Below the pieces are notes generated by a model. It had not been told where the DNA came from. It made no database searches and worked only from the letters and a program-made list of their open reading frames with translations. Shown piece by piece: positions 1 through 5,042 of a stretch of DNA of 5,782 nt (position 1 is its first letter; every line of letters begins with the position of its first letter). Made by a program: the position numbers and the translations under genes. The stretch lies in contig JACPVB010000177.1 in the NCBI GenBank assembly GCA_016191985.1, forward strand, positions 1 to 5,782, in the 5' to 3' direction. The DNA comes from Chloroflexota bacterium. Lineage in GTDB: Bacteria > Chloroflexota > Anaerolineae > Anaerolineales > Villigracilaceae.

Positions 1-343
1 CCAAAACTTTCGATCCACTTTTTTGTACAGCACTTTCAAGTTGACTTAATTCATCGGTGGAATTGGAAATCGGTTTCTCGAGCAGGATGGCACACCCCGC
101 CTCTGCCGCAGGGACGGCTGTTTGCAAATGCAAGGAGGTTGGGTTTGCAACGATGACAGCGTTCGGCTTGTGCTTCTTCAGCGCTTCAAGCAAATCGGTT
201 TCGACAGGATACCCTGCCAGTTCATCGTCGGGCAGGGTGGCCTTGCGTGTGCGATACAGGACAATATCCTTCTCACCCAACGCAATTAAATTACGCATGT
301 GACGGCGTCCGATGGAACCAAGGCCTGCGATCAAGAACTTCAT
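1..343 (-). CDS. Gfo/Idh/MocA-family NAD(P)-dependent oxidoreductase, N-terminal part (3' end outside window)
   Basis: The visible 114 residues form a Rossmann dinucleotide-binding domain. The chain opens MKFLIAGLGSIGRRH, with the GxGxxG loop at residues 7-12. A second strand region, VIVANPTSLH, lies around residues 63-72, and the family's EKP motif (EKPIS) is at residues 89-93, whose Lys is normally catalytic. Family members use NAD(P) to oxidise, reduce or epimerise sugars, nucleotide sugars or cyclitols in the cytoplasm. The C-terminal substrate domain lies outside the window, so the substrate cannot be named. The ATG at 343 is preceded by AGAGGA (349-354) at suitable spacing and gives the standard family N-terminus. 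It starts 46 bases after the stop of the sulfatase-like gene at 390 with no clear terminator between, so co-transcription is likely. A role in making a surface-glycan sugar is inference from context. Confidence 0.93.
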   Translation of the reverse strand, partial: MKFLIAGLGSIGRRHMRNLIALGEKDIVLYRTRKATLPDDELAGYPVETDLLEALKKHKPNAVIVANPTSLHLQTAVPAAEAGCAILLEKPISNSTDELSQLESAVQKSGSKVL

Positions 344-389
344 GAAATTCCTCTGTTGGTATCAGATGCCCCACAGACGAGGCAAACGA

Positions 390-1910
390 TTATTTGGTAT
401 AAGGTTTATCCGCCGCAAGGAGAGTTTCAAGCAGTTCCTCCCGCATTCGTTTGGCAACCGCAGGCCGGGCAGGATACAAATCGTTCAACTCCTCGAGATC
501 TTTTTCCAAATCGTACATCTCGAAGGAGTTCTTCCCGCCATACCCTGTATAGTAAATAAGTTTCTGATTGCCCTTCCTCATTGCAACGGTAGCCTGCTTA
601 AGAGGGGCAAAGGCCGGGTTACGCTTGGCCTCAACAGTAAAGGTGCTTCTTTCAAAATCTTCAACGCCGCCAAAACCGGGCAGTGGTTTTCCTTCAGATT
701 CGGCCGGGATGGATTTGCCGGTTAATTGCATGAGAGTCGGGAGAATATCCACCGCATTTGTGGGAGCGTAAATATCGCGGCGGGTCTTCTGGCCGGGGGC
801 GGAGATCAGCAATGGGATATGGACCACCGGATCATACAAAAGCGGGGTGGTATGGCGCGCCTCGCCCCGCTCGAATATTTCACCATGATCCGAAGTGATG
901 ATAACGTAGCTGTTTTCAAACACGCCGGCATCCTCCCATGAATCCAAAAGCTTGCCGAATTCCCAATCCAGCGAGGCGATGTATTCATCATAGGACCGAC
1001 GGGCGGAAGTGAGTTTCGACTCGGAGAAACCATCCGAGAGCCTGTGAACCGGCTTGGCTTCGGGCCACCAGCCATCAATGAATTTGCTATCGAACCTGTC
1101 GCTTGCGCGGTAGGGCGCATGAGGGGGATACAGATGCAAATACGTGAAGAACGGCTTGGGCAAGGTGGGTATCAATGAAGCCACGCCGCTAAACAGGTCT
1201 TCCAAACTAAAGTAGAGGGGATAAGTAACATTATGCGGCAACCCTCTTGGGTATCCCTCTGTGGGCAGTCGGGCGCTATCCCGATAATAAAGCGACCATT
1301 GGACGGGTCCCAAAACCATGGACGCAGGCTTGTTGTCCATCTTGAACATAAAGTCATCCAACGCACGCAACGCCAGGTTTTGGTCTTTGGGAAAATATTC
1401 GCTCAGCAGGGAATCCAATTTTCCAAAAGCGCCCGCCGGTAAAAAGGTGTCGATATCCGCCTTGAATTGTGACACAATAAAGTTTGCCATCATGCTTTGC
1501 GGAAAAGCCAGCCGGTGGTAGTCCTCCCCAAAAGCGCGGAAAATATTATTCTCGGCCACGCCGGGCACCACGCCGCCGCTGTAGTTAATGGCCCTGCTTG
1601 TCCATGGATAGGTCCCCGTTAAAAGGGAGGCTGTGCCGGGGATGGTGTAATTTCCGCCGGAATAATGGGAATGATAAACAGTTGCATGGTCCGCAAACCG
1701 TTCGAGGTTGGTCGAAGTTGGGCGGGGGTATCCATAAACCGACAGGTTCCTTGCGCTCATCGCATCAAATAAAAGAACAATGACATTTGGCTTTGACGCA
1801 TCCCCCTGGTTTAAATTACGTTCAGCCCATGAAGTAACAGCAGGAAAAAGAATAGCGGGGGTGGCTGCTCCAACCAGCTTCAAAAAACTGCGGCGGCTAA
1901 TTTTGGACAT
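390..1910 (-). CDS. Tat-exported sulfatase/alkaline phosphatase-superfamily enzyme with Thr nucleophile (copy 1)
   Basis: This 506-residue protein begins with a twin-arginine signal (SRRSFLK, residues 5-11), a hydrophobic stretch, and a possible cleavage site after SWA (27-29), so it should fold in the cytoplasm and act outside the membrane. The sulfatase fold is clear: NVIVLLFDAMSARNLSVYGY (42-61) carries the first metal Asp49; TIPGTASLLTG (89-99) is the nucleophile loop; YLHLYPPHAPYR (257-268) supplies His; ITSDHGE (338-344) carries metal ligands Asp341 and His342; and HTTPLLYDPVVHIPLLI (353-369) supplies a further His. In true sulfatases the loop reads C/S-x-P-x-R, the Cys or Ser becoming formylglycine. 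Here it is T-x-P-x-T, so Thr89 is the likely direct nucleophile and the family's usual Arg is Thr93. This points to a phosphodiester or phospho-group hydrolase or transferase rather than a classical sulfatase; the substrate is unknown. The ATG has AAAGGAAG just upstream. The gene follows its membrane partner by 18 bases, so the two form one transcript. Confidence 0.93.
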   Translation of the reverse strand: MSKISRRSFLKLVGAATPAILFPAVTSWAERNLNQGDASKPNVIVLLFDAMSARNLSVYGYPRPTSTNLERFADHATVYHSHYSGGNYTIPGTASLLTGTYPWTSRAINYSGGVVPGVAENNIFRAFGEDYHRLAFPQSMMANFIVSQFKADIDTFLPAGAFGKLDSLLSEYFPKDQNLALRALDDFMFKMDNKPASMVLGPVQWSLYYRDSARLPTEGYPRGLPHNVTYPLYFSLEDLFSGVASLIPTLPKPFFTYLHLYPPHAPYRASDRFDSKFIDGWWPEAKPVHRLSDGFSESKLTSARRSYDEYIASLDWEFGKLLDSWEDAGVFENSYVIITSDHGEIFERGEARHTTPLLYDPVVHIPLLISAPGQKTRRDIYAPTNAVDILPTLMQLTGKSIPAESEGKPLPGFGGVEDFERSTFTVEAKRNPAFAPLKQATVAMRKGNQKLIYYTGYGGKNSFEMYDLEKDLEELNDLYPARPAVAKRMREELLETLLAADKPYTK

Positions 1911-1928
1911 ACTACTTCCTTTGAAAAT

Positions 1929-2462
1929 CTAAAAAATATTTCGAACCAGAACAACCAGGAGCGAGATCAGGCTGACTGGGATGGAAATATAAAGAAATAT
2001 GGTGAGACGATTCGCCAGTTCATTCAAAATCTTTCCAAGAAAGCCGATCCAGCCGAGTAGAAACACAAGTGCAAGGATGGCGGCGGCTATGGCCGGCGTC
2101 CAATAGACCAGGTCCAATGGAAATGGGGCCGCAAAGCTGAGATGATTATCGAAGTACATTAAATAGCCCAGGCCAAGCAGAATCAACAGCGACCCTTTTG
2201 TTATAAATTTATCGTAAAACCACTTTTGAGGGAGAAGGACGCTCATCAGGACCGGAGCAAGAAGGACCAGAATGGTTTCAATTAAATTGACAACCATCAT
2301 GTATGTGAATATAACCGCAATTTCTCCTACCGTCGAAAAATAAAGCCAACTGGAGAGTCTCCAAAAAAACCGCAGGAGAGACCACGGGTAGATCATCGCA
2401 ACGATCACTGCATAGACTGGGACAAGTTGTTCTAATTTGGGGATTCTTTGTGCAAAGTTCAA
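1929..2462 (-). CDS. Small multi-spanning membrane protein, partner of the copy 1 exported enzyme
   Basis: I do not recognise a named family. The 177-residue protein is strongly hydrophobic, with likely membrane segments near residues 14-34, 47-77 (perhaps two), 91-104, 121-143 and 154-172, about five or six helices. Motifs shared with its paralogue at 4283-4816 include RFFWR (31-35), NLIE (59-62), LPxKWF (78-82), F-I/V-TKG (86-90) and an identical C-terminus VVLVRNIF. I count about 89 of 177 identical positions without gaps. The start chosen is TTG at 2462, with AAAAGG at 2471-2476. It gives MNF at the N-terminus and the same length as the paralogue. A TTG seven codons upstream (2483) lacks a ribosome binding site and lies only about a dozen bases from the predicted transcription start. 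The gene is first in its transcript, 18 bases before the Tat-exported enzyme. By inference it anchors that enzyme or presents lipid substrate to it. Confidence 0.86.
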   Translation of the reverse strand: MNFAQRIPKLEQLVPVYAVIVAMIYPWSLLRFFWRLSSWLYFSTVGEIAVIFTYMMVVNLIETILVLLAPVLMSVLLPQKWFYDKFITKGSLLILLGLGYLMYFDNHLSFAAPFPLDLVYWTPAIAAAILALVFLLGWIGFLGKILNELANRLTIFLYISIPVSLISLLVVLVRNIF

Positions 2463-2470
2463 ATCGAGTA

Positions 2471-2476
2471 CCTTTT
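2471..2476 (-). promoter_or_regulatory. Ribosome binding site deciding the TTG start at 2462
   Basis: On the minus strand AAAAGG lies eight bases before TTG. It supports initiation at 2462 rather than at the upstream in-frame TTG (2483), which has only A/T-rich sequence before it. The paralogous gene's best-supported start falls at exactly the same residue. Confidence 0.6.
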
Positions 2477-2501
2477 CGTGCAAATAATTATCAATAAATT
2501 C

Positions 2502-2529
2502 ATTATACCAGTAACCTTTTACAGGCCAA
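2502..2529 (-). promoter_or_regulatory. Sigma70-type extended -10 promoter for the 2462-390 cassette
   Basis: Read on the minus strand, TTGGCC (2524-2529, four of six matches to TTGACA) is followed after 16 bases by a perfect TATAAT (2502-2507). A TGG directly before the -10 gives the extended -10 TG element. Transcription would start near 2495, leaving a leader of about 33 bases before the TTG at 2462. This would make the downstream cassette, and probably the oxidoreductase after it, independently transcribed from the upstream cassette. Confidence 0.6.
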
Positions 2530-2580
2530 TTTAATCGAATTCAGGCTCTATGGGATTTACCGCGATTAAACCTTTTTGGG

Positions 2581-2655
2581 ACACGGATTTGACGGACAAC
2601 ACGGGACAAGAACGGATTTTAAAAGGCTTTTCCGTAATTTCCGTGTTATCCGTGT
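2581..2655. repeat. Nested imperfect inverted repeat with ACACGGAT/ATCCGTGT arms
   Basis: Outer arms ACACGGAT (2581-2588) and ATCCGTGT (2648-2655) are perfect complements. Inside them AACACGG (2598-2604) pairs with CCGTGTT (2641-2647), and ACGGA (2612-2616) pairs with TCCGT (2631-2635), so the element folds as a long stepped hairpin. The left side also holds repeated ACGGA-like words, suggesting an element grown from short units. It lies downstream of the exported-enzyme gene ending at 2743 and upstream of the promoter at 2502-2529. Interspersed repeats of this ACACGGAT type are common in intergenic DNA of several environmental phyla. It may help end or stabilise the upstream transcript, but no U-tract follows it on the minus strand. 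Confidence 0.6.
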
Positions 2656-2657
2656 AC

Positions 2658-2699
2658 AAGCGAAGCAGTCCTGTGGACCAGCGAAGCAGTCCTGTGGAC
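2658..2699. repeat. Two direct copies of a 21-base unit
   Basis: The core agcgaagcagtcctgtggac occurs at 2659-2678 and again, identically, at 2680-2699. A single variable base before each core (a at 2658, c at 2679) gives a period of 21. The next bases, ACAAG, match the start of a further unit and then diverge. The pair abuts the inverted repeat at 2581-2655 and ends 43 bases before the stop codon at 2743. It is non-coding, and two copies without spacers do not make a CRISPR array. Confidence 0.75.
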
Positions 2700-2742
2700 A
2701 AGAATCACGGCAACCCCTAAAGGCCTCAAATTCAAGCAACTG

Positions 2743-4257
2743 CTATTTCATATACGGCTTATTAACATCCGAAAACGTATCGAGCAATTCCTCTTTCAGT
2801 CTTTTTGCAATGGCGGGTCGCACGGGAATTAGATTTTTCATTTCTTCATAATCCGACTCAAGGTCGTACAACTCATACGAATCCTTCCCCCCATACCCTG
2901 TGTAGTAAATGATCTTATGCGGGCCTTTGTACATGGAAACCGTTGCGATGCCAAGCGGGCCAAACGATGAAACTCTTTTTGCCTCAACAGAAAATGTGCT
3001 GCGCTCGAAATCCTCCACGCCGCCAAGTTCCGGCAACGGGACACCTTCTCCCCACTCTGGTATTGGATTGCCGGTTAGTTGTGCGATGGTCGGTAACAGA
3101 TCCACAGCGTTGGTTGGCGCGTACACATCGCGGCGGGTTTTTTGCCCCGGTGTGGATATCAGCAGGGGCACGTGCGTCACAGGGGCATACAGCAACGGGG
3201 TCGTATGAGCGACTTCTCCGCGTTCGAACATCTCTCCGTGGTCGGCTGTCACAATCACATAACTGTTCTCAAAGACACCCTCGTTTTCAAGGATGTCAAA
3301 AAGATTGCCGATTTCCCAATCAATCGAAGCGATATATTCATCATAGGATCTGCGCGCCGAAGCCAGCCGCGCATTGGAGGAATGACCGGAAAGCCGGTGA
3401 ACCGGTTTTATGATGGGACGGAAGTTATCGTTGAATTCACCGTAAAACCTGCTGGCTGCCCGGTAGGGCGCATGAGGCGGGTACAGGTGAATATATGCAA
3501 ACGTCGATTGCAGCCCCGGCAAAATGGAAGCCAGCCCGTCAAATACATCCTCCAGCCTGAAATACAGCGGATAATTTTCGTTGTTCGGCACGCCACGTGG
3601 ATAGCCCTCCTTGGAAAGGCGGGCGGCATCCCTGAAATACATGGCGCTTAACAAGGGGGCCAAAAAGATGGAGGCTTGTTCATTCTCCTTGAACACAAAA
3701 TCATCCAGAGCACGGAGCGCCATGTTCGTGTCGTTCGGGAGAGATTCGCCTTTTAAGTAATCCACGCTGGCATATGTGCTGGAAGGTAAAAGAGTGTCTA
3801 TATCGTTTGCAAATTGCGAGGTGATCAAATTTGCCCAGACGTTTTGTGGAAAAGCCATGCGCTGGTAATCCGTCCCGACGGCACGGAAAATGTTCTTGTC
3901 CACCAGGCTTTGGGTGACCATGCCGCGATGGTTAATGGCGCGGTGCGTCCAGGGGTAGGTGCCCGTCAGCAAAGAGGAAGTTGCGGGGATGGTGAAATTT
4001 GCGCTCGCCGCATGGGAGTGATACACAATGGCGCGCTCCGCAAACCGCTCCAAATTGGGAGAGGTGGGACGTGGATATCCATACACCGAGAGATTTCGGG
4101 CGCTCATTGCATCGAACAACAAGATAATCACATTCGGTTTGGATGCATCGGACTGCCCCAGGGCTTTGCCTGCCCATGAAGCGGCCTGCGGGAAAAAAAT
4201 GGTTGGGAGCGCCGCTCCAGCTATTTTCAAAAAACTACGACGACTTAATTTAGACAT
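2743..4257 (-). CDS. Tat-exported sulfatase/alkaline phosphatase-superfamily enzyme with Thr nucleophile (copy 2)
   Basis: This 504-residue paralogue of the enzyme at 390-1910 opens MSKLSRRSFLK, a twin-arginine signal, with a likely cleavage site after SWA (27-29). Of the first 60 residues 45 are identical to copy 1, as are 47 of 60 from the DHGE motif onward. The catalytic layout is kept: Asp49 in LLFDAMSARN, Thr89 in TIPATSSLLTG (89-99), His257 and His262 in HLYPPHAPYR, Asp339 and His340 in TADHGE, and His351 in HTTPLLY. As in copy 1, Thr replaces the Cys or Ser that sulfatases convert to formylglycine, and Thr93 replaces the usual Arg. It should act on the outer face of the membrane, probably on a phospho-linked substrate. 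Residues about 151-205 and 270-300 differ most from copy 1 and could set specificity. AAAAGG (4265-4270) precedes the ATG. The membrane-protein gene ends 25 bases upstream, so the two are co-transcribed. Confidence 0.93.
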   Translation of the reverse strand: MSKLSRRSFLKIAGAALPTIFFPQAASWAGKALGQSDASKPNVIILLFDAMSARNLSVYGYPRPTSPNLERFAERAIVYHSHAASANFTIPATSSLLTGTYPWTHRAINHRGMVTQSLVDKNIFRAVGTDYQRMAFPQNVWANLITSQFANDIDTLLPSSTYASVDYLKGESLPNDTNMALRALDDFVFKENEQASIFLAPLLSAMYFRDAARLSKEGYPRGVPNNENYPLYFRLEDVFDGLASILPGLQSTFAYIHLYPPHAPYRAASRFYGEFNDNFRPIIKPVHRLSGHSSNARLASARRSYDEYIASIDWEIGNLFDILENEGVFENSYVIVTADHGEMFERGEVAHTTPLLYAPVTHVPLLISTPGQKTRRDVYAPTNAVDLLPTIAQLTGNPIPEWGEGVPLPELGGVEDFERSTFSVEAKRVSSFGPLGIATVSMYKGPHKIIYYTGYGGKDSYELYDLESDYEEMKNLIPVRPAIAKRLKEELLDTFSDVNKPYMK

Positions 4258-4282
4258 TGCTTAACCTTTTCGCACATTCGGA

Positions 4283-4816
4283 TTAAAAAATATTTCTAAC
4301 AAGCACCACAATAAGAGCAATCGCGGTGAGCGGGATGGAAACCACCAGAAAAACTTCAAGCTGTTCAGATGCCCATTCCAAAAATTTTGCTACAAATTTT
4401 ACCCGGGCAAGAAGAAAAACCAGGGCAAGGATCAGGATAAAAACAAGGGGCGCCCATCTGAATAACGGATAAGGGAAGGGTTCCTCTGTATTAATATGGC
4501 TGGCGATATACCCGGCATACCCCAGTGCGAGGGAAACCAGCAGGACGCCCTTCGTCACAAATTGATCAAAAAACCATTTGCCCGGAAGAATTACGCTCAG
4601 CACAACAGGCGCACTAACGATCATCAGGCTTTCAATCAGGTTGACGATCAGCATGTAGGATAGGATGACCCCAATCTGCCCGGACGTTGAATAATTGATC
4701 AGACTGGGCACTCTCCAGAAAAACCTCACCATTGAAAACCCATAAACAACCACCACTACAACTGAATAAACCTGCGCAAGTTGTTTTAGGGAAGGAAAAC
4801 GGCTCGAAAAATTCAC
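4283..4816 (-). CDS. Small multi-spanning membrane protein, partner of the copy 2 exported enzyme
   Basis: This paralogue of the 1929-2462 product is also exactly 177 residues when started at the GTG at 4816, and aligns to it without gaps from MNF to VVLVRNIF. Predicted membrane segments fall near residues 14-34, 47-77, 91-104, 121-138 and 154-172. Charged and aromatic motifs RFFWR (31-35), NLIE (59-62), LPGKWFFDQF (77-86) and TKG (88-90) are retained, so they are the best candidates for function. A longer reading frame from a TTG at 4897 exists. I prefer the GTG because AGAGG (4822-4826) lies five bases before it and the extra 27 residues have no counterpart in the paralogue. No named family is recognised. 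Position and co-duplication with the exported enzyme suggest a membrane anchor or lipid-handling subunit. Confidence 0.86.
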   Translation of the reverse strand: MNFSSRFPSLKQLAQVYSVVVVVVYGFSMVRFFWRVPSLINYSTSGQIGVILSYMLIVNLIESLMIVSAPVVLSVILPGKWFFDQFVTKGVLLVSLALGYAGYIASHINTEEPFPYPLFRWAPLVFILILALVFLLARVKFVAKFLEWASEQLEVFLVVSIPLTAIALIVVLVRNIF

Positions 4817-4821
4817 GATAA

Positions 4822-4826
4822 CCTCT
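4822..4826 (-). promoter_or_regulatory. Ribosome binding site deciding the GTG start at 4816
   Basis: On the minus strand AGAGG sits five bases before GTG. It fixes the start at the same residue as in the paralogous gene and argues against the upstream in-frame TTG at 4897, which has no convincing ribosome binding site. Confidence 0.6.
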
Positions 4827-4860
4827 ATATCATCTTTCCTGCCGCTCGTCTTATGAATAA

Positions 4861-4910
4861 GTAAACTTTCTGAATTGTTTTGTAAGCCAAAGTTCAAACT
4901 TCAAGTTTAC
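4861..4910. repeat. AAACTT/AAGTTT inverted repeats in the cassette leader
   Basis: GTAAACTT (4861-4868) is the exact reverse complement of AAGTTTAC (4903-4910). The right arm also overlaps the compact dyad AAACTTCAAGTTT (4896-4908). They could be an operator or alternative stems in the leader RNA. The region is A/T-rich, so chance is also possible. Confidence 0.35.
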
Positions 4911-4940
4911 GTAAGGATGCGGCACTCTGTAAGAAATCAT

Positions 4941-4960
4941 GCACATGCAGCAGCACGTGC
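4941..4960 (-). terminator. Hairpin, possible terminator of the sulfotransferase gene
   Basis: On the minus strand GCACGTGC, TGCT and GCATGTGC form an eight-pair stem with one G-U pair and a four-base loop, about 80 bases after the sulfotransferase stop. The following bases (ATGATTTCTT) are only moderately T-rich. The opposite strand has a better T-run (GTTTTGTTT) but one stem mismatch and no gene to terminate. It would lie near the 5' end of the cassette transcript if the promoter at 4975-5004 is used. Confidence 0.35.
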
Positions 4961-4974
4961 GTTTTGTTTAATTG

Positions 4975-5004
4975 ATTATGTTCGGCAAAACCGGGCACGG
5001 ACAA
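4975..5004 (-). promoter_or_regulatory. Candidate promoter for the 4816-2743 cassette
   Basis: Read on the minus strand, TTGTCC (4999-5004, four of six consensus matches) is followed after 18 bases by CATAAT (4975-4980, five of six). The start would be near 4968. The alternative TATAAT at 5005-5010 has the better -10 but a poor -35. Confidence 0.35.
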
Positions 5005-5042
5005 ATTATAACCTTGTTTGTTTTTCGAAAAATTTCGTCGGT

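Larger units (their letters stand above)
4817..5042 (-). other. Non-coding region between the sulfotransferase and the upstream cassette
   Basis: These 226 bases hold no supportable gene. They contain a promoter candidate (4975-5004), a hairpin (4941-4960) and a cluster of AAACTT/AAGTTT inverted repeats. Those are the 13-base dyad AAACTTCAAGTTT (4896-4908) and the pair GTAAACTT (4861-4868) / AAGTTTAC (4903-4910). A second isolated TATAAT lies on the minus strand at 5005-5010 without a good -35. If transcription starts near 4968, the cassette has a leader of about 150 bases, much longer than the roughly 33 bases predicted for the other copy. Confidence 0.55.

Noticed and set aside
390..1910. 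Classical formylglycine arylsulfatase
   Set aside because: The C/S-x-P-x-R motif is absent; the site reads T-x-P-x-T in both copies.
2483..2483. TTG at 2483 as the start of the membrane protein, giving 184 residues
   Set aside because: No ribosome binding site, only about 12 bases from the predicted transcription start, and the extra residues have no match in the paralogue.
2553..2572. Palindrome-like GGATTTA...TTAAACC as operator or terminator
   Set aside because: The arms match only with a bulge and there is no T-run; chance is likely in this A/T-rich stretch.
2656..2700. CRISPR array
   Set aside because: Only two units, separated by one base, with no spacers and no cas genes.
2576..2851. 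Plus-strand open frame across the repeats
   Set aside because: It translates the direct repeats and the antisense of the enzyme's C-terminus, with no family resemblance or ribosome binding site.
3142..3651. Plus-strand open frame antisense to the copy 2 enzyme
   Set aside because: It is Arg- and Pro-rich shadow sequence; the opposite strand holds the conserved enzyme.
4817..4897. TTG at 4897 as the start of the paralogous membrane protein, giving 204 residues
   Set aside because: The added 27 residues are unlike the paralogue, and the GTG at 4816 has a well-placed AGAGG.
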